Shown piece by piece: positions 1 through 6,371 of a DNA stretch of 8,827 nt. The stretch's first letter is position 1; the number at the start of each line of letters is the position of its first letter. Source of the DNA: Armatimonadota bacterium (GTDB lineage Bacteria > Armatimonadota > Zipacnadia > Zipacnadales > FEN-943); contig JAKORR010000887.1 in NCBI GenBank assembly GCA_029777735.1, positions 1-8,827 on the forward strand, read 5' to 3'. Made by a program: the position numbers and the translations under genes. The notes beneath the pieces are model-generated. The model saw only the letters and a program-made list of their open reading frames with translations, did not search any database and was not told the DNA's origin.

Positions 1-96
1 GACGCCGCCCTGGTGGCGCAGCTCAACACCTTGCAGCAGCGCCTGGGCGCAGCCAATGTGGTGGTGACGATAGGGCGAAACGCAGCGGGATCGTAA
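1..96 (+). CDS. 3' end of an unidentified protein (partial)
   Basis: The window opens inside a plus-strand reading frame that runs from base 1 to a TAA at 94-96 and encodes the last 31 residues of a protein (begins DAALVAQLNTLQQRLGAANV). An amphipathic Leu/Gln/Ala-rich stretch (LVAQLNTLQQRLGAA) predicts a helix, followed by a beta-like VVVTIG. The composition looks like genuine coding sequence. It is too short to assign a family, and the start lies outside the window. It converges on the large minus-strand gene that ends at 256. A chance open frame of this length is possible. Confidence 0.4.
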   Translation, partial: DAALVAQLNTLQQRLGAANVVVTIGRNAAGS

Positions 97-255
97 CCAC
101 GACGGCAACCACCGTCCCTGCAAGCTTCCAACGCGCGAGTATTGAGCAGAATCGCTTGTGCTGCATACGCACCTTCCTCACCAGAAGGCCGTGCCTTAGA
201 GGAGGCGTGGTCCGGCCTCAGCGGCTTCCCACTTGGGCGCAGTCGATCCCGGTGT
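97..255. other. Intergenic region between convergent genes; no gene seen
   Basis: These 159 bases separate the stop of the left-edge frame from the stop of the minus-strand secreted protein. I see only short stems: gacgg/ccgtc at 101-105 and 112-116, AAGGC/GCCTT at 185-189 and 193-197, and GAGGC/GCCTC at 202-206 and 215-219. None is followed by a T-run on either strand, so none can be called an intrinsic terminator with confidence. Short frames here look non-coding. Confidence 0.5.
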
Positions 256-3200
256 CTACTTCAGAGATACTACCTGTTCCGTCGCGACTTCGAGTGTCTT
301 ATCTCCCAGCCGCAGCCGCGGGTCGCCGAAGCCGTGGTAGACGCGAACGCGCGACGACTCGGCCAGGGGTTTGCCGTCCAGGCTGCGGGCTGTGAACAGT
401 GTGGGCGTGGTGTAGTCCAGGCCGTTGTACCGCGTGGCGCAGAAGGCCACATAGGTTGGGCTATCGATGATGAAGCCGTAGGCGGGCACAGCGTTGTCGC
501 CGATGCGCGCGGGTTTTTCATAGCTCACTGTGATCGTGACGTCGCCGAAACGCGTCCGCTGTAGCAGGCGGTCGTCGCTTAGGAACTCGTGGTCTGTCAT
601 CGGCGTCCCAGCTGTCAGCAGGTTAAGAGGGCTGAGCACTTCCCACGTGTTCTTGATGACGCGGTCGGTGGCACACAGCTTCTTGCCCCAGCCGTCACCA
701 CGAGACCACAGCTCCTGGCTTTCGGAGAGGTCCACCGGCACAAAGGTGATGCCCTCATCCGTGGTGGTCAGGGTTCCCACCCGGTAGCGCAGGCCCGAGT
801 GTCGGACGTTGGCGAAGGTAACACGGTTGCCCTCGGCGAGCATGCCCAGGTTGATGTCCGACGGGCCATTGAACTCGGGCGGAACTTCCACCACATGCGG
901 GCCGTACTCCACAATACTGCCAGGCTCCCACAAGGATGTGGGCACAGGAGGCGCATGGTCATCCTGGAAGGCGATGCCCTCAGGCCGCGTAGCGGCTTTA
1001 TGGGTAAAATGCACAAAGACTGAGTAGTCGGCCGCCACCTTGCCATCCACCCGCCAGCGGTAGGTAATCTCGAATTTGCGCCCGCCCAAGTCGCGGATGC
1101 GTGGCGGCAGCGGGACTAGGGGAACGCCCGCCGCAGGCTGTTGGGCCGTCCAGTATAGATGTTGGCCAAAGGAGTGCAAGGGCATCTCAGCGTAGAGTAG
1201 ATGGTCTGCGATCTCCTTCTCGTCGCCAGGGCCGATGCGGTTGTTCTGGTGCGTCATGATCTGAACGCAGTCGCTGTAGACGAGAGGGAAGAGAGGGATG
1301 ACGGTACCGGGTGCTGAGGAGGTCTGATGGCTGAAGATACCCTCTAGATAGTCGGCACAAGGCACGCCCCATTCACGTCCCTCCTCGCTACCGAAGAGAC
1401 CGAAGTACTTCTTGGCGAGCAGGCATAACCGCGTCTTCCACTGCAGATCGTCGGCGCGGGTCATTGGATGGGCTGGGTCCTCACAGGTGACCAGCGGCCA
1501 GGCGAAAACGGTGTCGATGAAGTAGATGGTGGGGGCGAAGAGCTCAGCAACCTTGGGCAGGTTCGTCTCAGGGCGCTCGGCCAGCTCCACCTGCTTGATG
1601 GCGCAGACCTGCCAGGCTTGGCCCCCGTTCCAGTTGCCGCCCTGCTTAGGCTTGCCTGCCTGGTTTTTGTTCAGCCATTCCAGGCCCCAGGACGGCGCGT
1701 CCTCGTACATGTCTTGGTAGTTGTCGTGCAGGCCGAAGAGGTAGCCACAGGCACGTATGCGTTGGGCTGCCTTTTGCAGCCCTTCGTTGCCGCCGCATTC
1801 GGGCGCCGCAGGCAAGATGTCGGGGTGACGCACGTCGTAGCCCCCATTGATCCATCCGGCCAGGACTACGAAGGCTCTGTCGATGCCCAGATCCCGCCGC
1901 CAGTGCTCGGCGCATTGGGCCACCTCTTCGAAGGTGAACCCAAGACGCACATGCTCTCTTCGGTCTGGACTGAAGCGTGACGTAGGCAGCACCCGCGACA
2001 AGACAAAGGGCTTGAAGTTCGAGGCCCCGAACAGGCGATCCACGTTTGGGTACTGCTTGCGCTTCTCTGCCCAGGTCAGAAGCCAGCCCTTGACCTTGGC
2101 CAATAATCGATAAGCTTGGGCGATCTCGACATAGTCGCCCTTGCCTAGGGGGTGGATTGTACACGAGCCGCTTGGTGCAGCGATGTCCAGAGATATCGCT
2201 CTCATCCGAGCGCCTGGCACCAACGGGGCGTCCTGCCAGGATGTGTTGACCGTTAGGTCGGTGTCCACGTTGTCCCAGCTCAAGAGTAGGGCAGAGCCTT
2301 GTTTTACGGCGCCACACATAGACATAGACAGAGTGTTGTAGGTGCGGAACTGGCGAACGCCGGGCAGGTCCTGGTCGGCGCGTAGCTCGATGCCGAGACG
2401 GTTGGGCACGTAGAGGCGACCATCGTCCTCCTCCGTCACGCAGAGAGCATCTTGGAGTAGCCGCACTCTGGTGACCGTCCAACCCTCCCTGACCTCAGAG
2501 GTATAGCTGAACTTGAGCCCCGCCGGGTCAGCCATCGGCTCGATCGCGAAGGTGACGGTCGTGCCGGAGGGCTTGCCGTCGACAAGGGGGTGGGTGACTA
2601 GGTGCAGGAGCCTGGCCGAAGAGGTGACTTCGCCAAAACCCCTCACCGTCCACAGCACGCGGCGGCTGTCCTTGCGCAGCTCTATCTGGCCGAACTCGGG
2701 CCGCCGCGGGTCGGAGGTCCACAGAACGCCGGTGGACTTGTCAGCCAGGGCCCAAACCCCGCTCTCGCGGTCCAGGTCGAAGTGGCACGTTGGTGTATCG
2801 AGGCTAGCCAGATTAGCTGACGCCAGACGTGAGGCCAGCGCCTGGCGGCGCTTGGCTACCTCTTCGGCCGGAAGAGGCTTGGGGGCCAGCGTGTCCGAGG
2901 CAGGTGCTGTCCGGGTGATGCGAATCTTGCCGGCGTCGTAGGTGTCGAGCAGCCGCTCGCCGGTGCCGCCGACGTCGTACAGGCCCACGTGAACGAAATA
3001 CTCCTGCTCCGGCAAGGCATCGGGCGCAGTGAGGATCGTGGGACCATCAACTACAGTCTGGCCCGGTTGCCACGAGGACGTGGGCTGGGTGGGTGCGTGG
3101 TCGGCGTGAATGCAGATGTTGGTGCACTCGGCAGTGGGCGCCTCGAAGTGTAGGAAGACGTGATAGTCGCTCTTGGCGGGCTGCGTGCCGCTGTTGCGGA

Positions 3201-3375
3201 ACTTGAGCGTCACGCTGAACATGTCGCCAGGCCGTACCTCGCGTGAGCTGAACTCGGCGCCGGCAAGCTCGGGCCGAAAGTTGGGGTCTAGGCCTTGAGC
3301 CGAAGCCATCTGCGACAGGCACAGCAGCATTACGACCACCGCAGCCAGCACCACTGGTGAGAGATAGGGATACAT
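256..3375 (-). CDS. Secreted DUF5696/glycoside-hydrolase-like protein with two beta-sandwich modules
   Basis: This encodes a 1039-residue exported protein. Residues 1-26 form a signal peptide: a hydrophobic core VVLAAVVVMLLCL and an ASA cleavage motif at 24-26. Residues about 45-155 form a beta-sandwich (VFLHF, HAPTQPTSSWQPG, VHVGLYD) of the kind appended to many extracellular and membrane-linked carbohydrate enzymes. Residues about 195-410 are beta-rich, like the N-terminal super-sandwich of large glycosidases. Residues about 440-745 look like a TIM barrel, with HDNYQDMY at 550-557, FIDT at 619-622 and GSEEG at 662-666. D621 and E664/E665 sit where retaining-type carboxylates would be expected. 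Residues about 762-860 repeat the first sandwich, and a beta-rich tail follows. The motif pattern recalls DUF5696 proteins and, distantly, GH101-like folds; this is from memory. The ATG at 3375 is chosen because it gives the signal peptide and a strong GGAGGTG six bases upstream. The frame stays open for 202 codons further upstream, antisense to the M14 gene, but that part is not convincing protein. Fold is moderately sure; substrate unknown. Confidence 0.8.
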   Translation of the reverse strand: MYPYLSPVVLAAVVVMLLCLSQMASAQGLDPNFRPELAGAEFSSREVRPGDMFSVTLKFRNSGTQPAKSDYHVFLHFEAPTAECTNICIHADHAPTQPTSSWQPGQTVVDGPTILTAPDALPEQEYFVHVGLYDVGGTGERLLDTYDAGKIRITRTAPASDTLAPKPLPAEEVAKRRQALASRLASANLASLDTPTCHFDLDRESGVWALADKSTGVLWTSDPRRPEFGQIELRKDSRRVLWTVRGFGEVTSSARLLHLVTHPLVDGKPSGTTVTFAIEPMADPAGLKFSYTSEVREGWTVTRVRLLQDALCVTEEDDGRLYVPNRLGIELRADQDLPGVRQFRTYNTLSMSMCGAVKQGSALLLSWDNVDTDLTVNTSWQDAPLVPGARMRAISLDIAAPSGSCTIHPLGKGDYVEIAQAYRLLAKVKGWLLTWAEKRKQYPNVDRLFGASNFKPFVLSRVLPTSRFSPDRREHVRLGFTFEEVAQCAEHWRRDLGIDRAFVVLAGWINGGYDVRHPDILPAAPECGGNEGLQKAAQRIRACGYLFGLHDNYQDMYEDAPSWGLEWLNKNQAGKPKQGGNWNGGQAWQVCAIKQVELAERPETNLPKVAELFAPTIYFIDTVFAWPLVTCEDPAHPMTRADDLQWKTRLCLLAKKYFGLFGSEEGREWGVPCADYLEGIFSHQTSSAPGTVIPLFPLVYSDCVQIMTHQNNRIGPGDEKEIADHLLYAEMPLHSFGQHLYWTAQQPAAGVPLVPLPPRIRDLGGRKFEITYRWRVDGKVAADYSVFVHFTHKAATRPEGIAFQDDHAPPVPTSLWEPGSIVEYGPHVVEVPPEFNGPSDINLGMLAEGNRVTFANVRHSGLRYRVGTLTTTDEGITFVPVDLSESQELWSRGDGWGKKLCATDRVIKNTWEVLSPLNLLTAGTPMTDHEFLSDDRLLQRTRFGDVTITVSYEKPARIGDNAVPAYGFIIDSPTYVAFCATRYNGLDYTTPTLFTARSLDGKPLAESSRVRVYHGFGDPRLRLGDKTLEVATEQVVSLK

Positions 3376-3381
3376 TGGCAG

Positions 3382-3388
3382 CACCTCC
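3382..3388 (-). promoter_or_regulatory. Shine-Dalgarno site fixing the start of the secreted protein
   Basis: On the minus strand GGAGGTG lies six bases before the ATG at 3375. It decides this start over upstream in-frame codons, and it agrees with the signal peptide that begins there. Confidence 0.75.
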
Positions 3389-3398
3389 GTTCCGGCTT

Positions 3399-3417
3399 CG
3401 GTGCGGACTACGCACCG
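3399..3417. promoter_or_regulatory. Perfect 7-bp inverted repeat in the divergent intergenic region
   Basis: CGGTGCG (3399-3405) and CGCACCG (3411-3417) are perfect reverse complements around a 5-base spacer (GACTA). The element lies 23-42 bases upstream of the ATG of the secreted-protein gene, in its probable 5' leader or promoter. It could be an operator half-site pair or an RNA hairpin just ahead of the ribosome-binding site. No clear -10/-35 pair could be fixed around it. Confidence 0.4.
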
Positions 3418-3435
3418 TAGGAATAATTCGCTGGC

Positions 3436-3453
3436 GCAGGTATTCTGTCCTGC
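3436..3453. promoter_or_regulatory. Second inverted repeat in the divergent intergenic region
   Basis: GCAGG (3436-3440) and CCTGC (3449-3453) flank the AT-rich spacer TATTCTGT. The spacer sits between the two divergent genes and could hold -10-like sequence. A 5-bp stem is weak on its own. It is noted because it lies next to the stronger inverted repeat at 3399-3417 in a region that should contain both promoters. Confidence 0.2.
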
Positions 3454-3486
3454 CATCAGGCCCGCACAGAAAGCAGACGTTGGAGG

Positions 3487-4737
3487 ATGATCCCGGGTAA
3501 GTGCAGAAGTAGACTCGGATCTGGCGGAAAACCGGCAGCAGATAGTGAGACAATCGGGCCGCCCGTTAGTGGCAAGGTCGTGAGGACAATAGGTATTAGC
3601 TTCGAGTCCCATTTTGAGGGCGGCAACGGCGAATTGCTCGCCATCGACGGGGATGAGGTCTGTTTCCGCGTGGACAAGCGCAAGAGCCCGGTGTGCCTGT
3701 GGTGGTACGTGAAGCTGGACGGCGTGGCCGGTCGCCGAGTACGCTTGGTGTTGCAGGAGGTATCCGCCCGGGCGGGTGGCGCCATGGAGTATGCGGATGG
3801 GAAGGTGCGGCCCGTGGCAAGCGTGGATGGAGGACCGTGGCGACGCCTCAGGCCCGGCTTCGTGGACGCCGAGGCCGACAAGGTGACCTTTGAGGTGCCC
3901 TTCGCGTCGACCGCGCGGCGGGCACGAGTGGCCTTTTGTTATCCCTACGTGTACAGCGACCTGTGGCGTGCCTGCAGGCAATGGCGCAAGCTGCCAGGCG
4001 TCTCGGTCGGAAGCCTAGTGACCAGCCAGGGGGGACGCGACGTGCCCCTGTTGCTGATTGGTGACCCCGACTCTGCGCCGCGGGATATGGTGGCGATTGT
4101 GGCTCGACAACACGCGGGCGAGACGCCGGGGAGCTTTGTGCTGGAAGGCATCCTGGAGGCACTGACCGGCAGCGGGCCTGTGGGGAAATGGGCGCGGTCG
4201 AAGGCGCTCATTGCCGTCGTGCCAGCTGTAGATGTGGATAATGTGGCCGAGGGGGGCTACGGGAAGGACGAGAGACCCGTGGACTACAACCGCGACTGGC
4301 TAAAGCCACGCAGACCGCAGACCAAGGCCCTGCGCCGCCTACTGGCTGATCTGGCGTCCCGACATCGTTACCGAGTGTTCTTGGACCTGCACGCGCCGTG
4401 GACTGCCGACCCGAACATGCTAGTGTGGACGCCACCGGAGTTGGTGGACGAGGCAACTGGTCGCGCCCAGGACCGCCTGGCACGGCTGATCTTTGCCCAT
4501 CAGACAGCGGCGTTCGACGTGGCGTGGTCGGACTGCCTGGCCACACCAGAGAGCTGGGGTAACTGGCAGCTAATGTCGGGTATCCGCCAGGCCATCGACC
4601 ACGGTGTGGCGTCGGTGTGTGTGGAAACGACTTACCACAGGACGCATGCGGGCCGCTGGGCCTCCCCGCATTTGTACCGTGGCCATGGGCGAGCAATAGC
4701 ACGCGCGGTGGTGGACTTTTGTCGGGAGGACAGCTGA
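3487..4737 (+). CDS. M14-family zinc carboxypeptidase, cytosolic-carboxypeptidase-like
   Basis: This encodes a 416-residue metallopeptidase without a signal peptide. Residues about 38-160 match the N-terminal beta-sandwich typical of cytosolic carboxypeptidases (CCP/AGBL-type M14): ISFESHFEGGN at 37-47, WWYVKL at 72-77 and YPYVYSDL at 152-159. The catalytic domain carries the zinc ligands H209 and E212 in RQHAGET and H302 in DLHAP. The substrate-binding Asn-Arg pair is in DYNRDW (N268, R269), and the general-base glutamate is E380 in CVETTYH. All essential M14 residues are present, so it should be active; the family removes C-terminal residues, often glutamates. The start is uncertain. At ATG 3487 a GGAGG directly abuts the codon, which is too close, and the first 30 residues match nothing in the family. 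GTG at 3580 would begin just before the conserved domain but has a poor ribosome site. It is divergent from the secreted-protein gene and convergent with the ceramidase-like gene, so probably monocistronic. Confidence 0.85.
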   Translation: MIPGKCRSRLGSGGKPAADSETIGPPVSGKVVRTIGISFESHFEGGNGELLAIDGDEVCFRVDKRKSPVCLWWYVKLDGVAGRRVRLVLQEVSARAGGAMEYADGKVRPVASVDGGPWRRLRPGFVDAEADKVTFEVPFASTARRARVAFCYPYVYSDLWRACRQWRKLPGVSVGSLVTSQGGRDVPLLLIGDPDSAPRDMVAIVARQHAGETPGSFVLEGILEALTGSGPVGKWARSKALIAVVPAVDVDNVAEGGYGKDERPVDYNRDWLKPRRPQTKALRRLLADLASRHRYRVFLDLHAPWTADPNMLVWTPPELVDEATGRAQDRLARLIFAHQTAAFDVAWSDCLATPESWGNWQLMSGIRQAIDHGVASVCVETTYHRTHAGRWASPHLYRGHGRAIARAVVDFCREDS

Positions 4738-4746
4738 TACAGAGCA

Positions 4747-4787
4747 GCAGTCCCTCGCTGCCGCGCGGCGGACGAATTGCGGACTGC
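4747..4787. terminator. Possible hairpin terminator in the convergent gap
   Basis: GCAGTCC (4747-4753) pairs perfectly with GGACTGC (4781-4787), enclosing a second G+C-rich palindrome (CCGCGCGG, 4761-4768). The element sits in the 58-base gap between two converging genes, where a bidirectional terminator is expected. No T-run follows on either strand, so it would be a non-canonical terminator or a 3'-end-stabilising hairpin. Confidence 0.35.
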
Positions 4788-4795
4788 ACTTTGGC

Positions 4796-6229
4796 CTACA
4801 CGGTTGAGGTCCTCGACGCTCCCATACCCCACGGTCTACCGGCTGAGGACACGCGCGGCCTGGGTGGCTCCTCGCCGGGCCTAAGACTGTGTAGCAACTC
4901 TACAGAGGCGTTCTCGATGATCTGCCCCGCCTCGGGCACCAGCTTGCTGCTTAGCGCCAGGCGCGGCTCATAGCCGCCGCCATGGGGGCCCATGGCCTCG
5001 GGCGTGGGGACGTAGCCGATGCAGCCGTTGGCGAGCTCTACGACCCAGGTGTAGGGAAAGTTGGAGCGCGCCTTGATGTTCAGGCCGAACTGGCAGAAGT
5101 ACTCGGCTGGGTTGGATACGTAGGCGGCCGGGCCTACCTGAATCGCCTGAATCTCTGCCTTTATTTCGGGCTCCCACTTGTTCTGCTCGTGCAGCAATAC
5201 CTCGTCGCGCGCGAACCACCATTCGTGGTCATGAGGCGCATCTGACTTGAGCAGAGCCAGCGCGCGCTCGAAGCGTTCCTCGCTTACCTCGCGAGTCTTG
5301 ATGGTCACGGAGGTCTGCGTCGCGTCGAGGGGTAACAGGTCTGCCGGCTCAGCCTCCGCAAGGACCTTCAGTGCTTCCGCGCCGACCTTCTGACCCACGT
5401 GCCGCGCCCACTTCTCGCCAAACTCGCTTTCCCGGAGTGACAGATTGTCAACTTGCGTGACGTCGCCACAGGCGCCGTTGAGAAAGACAACCAGGGCATC
5501 AGTGTTGAGAGCCTGTGTGATCGTGGTGCGCATGAAGTAGGGCCAGTCGGCTGAGATACCCCCGCTGAAGACAGTGCCGTGGCAAGTGAAGTTGACGACG
5601 GCGCCGAGGAAATCGCCGTCTGGCGACCAAGCGCTGAGTACGCCTACCTCTGGGTCAGTGGGGCCAGCTGGCTCTACAATGTCGGGGTTTCCCTTGCCGG
5701 GATGGGTCATCTGCGTACCGTCGCGCATCTTGAATCGCCGGTTGAAGGCCACGGTAGCCTCGACGCCGCGTCCCAGGGCCAGTCGGGCCTCCTGCTTGCG
5801 CTGGTCGGCAAGAATCACGGCGGTGGCTATCTGGTCGCTCAGCTCATGTAGATACTCTGGGTCAGCGGAGGTCATGTGATTTTGTGCCAGATCCTCGCAG
5901 AACTCGGGATCGAAGGAGCAAGCGAAGTCCCCTGGGAGGGCGCCGATGCCTGGTCCACCGTTGTGGGTGTGGGAGGCGCCGATCATCACGTGGCTGCCCG
6001 GGATGCCCGTCCGCTCATGAATTGTGCTGCGGGCGGCCTGGACAACGCTTCGCTTGACCGACAGGTTGTCCATGCCTACGAGGACGACCCGGCGTTCGCC
6101 GCAAGCGATTACCATGGCTGTCGCTAGGAGCGGGTCGTGAATGTTATTACTGTAAGCCTTAGAAAACCCGCCGGGCACTTCGCGCCCGATCGGAGGCGTG
6201 ACATCAGCAGCGGCAAAGCCAACCTGCAT
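4796..6229 (-). CDS. Neutral/alkaline ceramidase-fold hydrolase, single-domain
   Basis: This 477-residue protein belongs to the neutral/alkaline non-lysosomal ceramidase N-terminal family (amidases with a zinc site). It opens with the family signature QVGFAAADVTPPIG. Probable zinc ligands are in SHTHNGGPG (H87/H89), CHGT (H217), NPAEY (E376) and GYVPTPE (Y406), with Y420 in GGGYE an alternative. The amidase motif, classically GDVSPN with a catalytic Ser, reads GDVTQV (255-260), so Thr258 stands at the nucleophile position. No signal peptide is seen, so it is probably cytoplasmic, unlike classical secreted ceramidases. The usual C-terminal immunoglobulin-like domain is absent; classical enzymes are about 650 residues or longer. 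The ATG at 6229 is chosen because AAGGAGA lies nine bases upstream, whereas a GTG at 6250 would place that site inside the gene. It is probably the last gene of the minus-strand group. True ceramide hydrolysis is doubtful; an unrelated amide or ester substrate is more likely. Confidence 0.8.
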   Translation of the reverse strand: MQVGFAAADVTPPIGREVPGGFSKAYSNNIHDPLLATAMVIACGERRVVLVGMDNLSVKRSVVQAARSTIHERTGIPGSHVMIGASHTHNGGPGIGALPGDFACSFDPEFCEDLAQNHMTSADPEYLHELSDQIATAVILADQRKQEARLALGRGVEATVAFNRRFKMRDGTQMTHPGKGNPDIVEPAGPTDPEVGVLSAWSPDGDFLGAVVNFTCHGTVFSGGISADWPYFMRTTITQALNTDALVVFLNGACGDVTQVDNLSLRESEFGEKWARHVGQKVGAEALKVLAEAEPADLLPLDATQTSVTIKTREVSEERFERALALLKSDAPHDHEWWFARDEVLLHEQNKWEPEIKAEIQAIQVGPAAYVSNPAEYFCQFGLNIKARSNFPYTWVVELANGCIGYVPTPEAMGPHGGGYEPRLALSSKLVPEAGQIIENASVELLHSLRPGEEPPRPRVSSAGRPWGMGASRTSTV

Positions 6230-6238
6230 GGCGGCATC

Positions 6239-6245
6239 TCTCCTT
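6239..6245 (-). promoter_or_regulatory. Shine-Dalgarno site of the ceramidase-like gene
   Basis: On the minus strand AAGGAGA stands nine bases before the ATG at 6229. It sets that start in preference to the GTG at 6250, which lies upstream of this site. Confidence 0.7.
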
Positions 6246-6371
6246 AGCACTGCTTTTGGCGGCCTGTCTGACGACTGAGCCTACAGTGGGGGAGTTTGGC
6301 CAGACATCATGGGTTTCCTGCTCCGCCAGAGCGGATTGAAAGACACGAAGACTGTCGGCGCGCCGGTGGTC
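6246..6371. other. Spacer between the decayed gene and the ceramidase-like gene
   Basis: No gene is seen here. There is a 5-bp stem TCCGC/GCGGA around CAGA (6322-6335) and a looser TGTCTG/CAGACA pair (6265-6270, 6301-6306); neither has a T-run. A separate promoter for the ceramidase-like gene could sit here, but I cannot point to convincing -35/-10 boxes. Confidence 0.4.

Noticed and set aside
101..116. Hairpin gacgg/ccgtc as terminator of the left-edge gene
   Set aside because: It has only a 5-bp stem and no T-run follows.
1468..1980. 170-codon plus-strand open frame
   Set aside because: It lies antisense within the secreted-protein gene, with no recognisable motif; a shadow frame in G+C-rich DNA.
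1646..2482. 278-codon minus-strand open frame
   Set aside because: It is an alternate frame inside the secreted-protein gene; its composition is Arg/Pro/Gly-rich and unlike a folded protein.
3376..3981. 202-codon upstream extension of the secreted protein's frame
   Set aside because: It runs antisense to the well-supported M14 gene, would place the signal peptide mid-protein, and ignores the strong ribosome site before ATG 3375.
6230..6250. GTG at 6250 as start of the ceramidase-like gene
   Set aside because: The AAGGAGA ribosome site would then lie inside the gene; the family signature begins right at ATG 6229.
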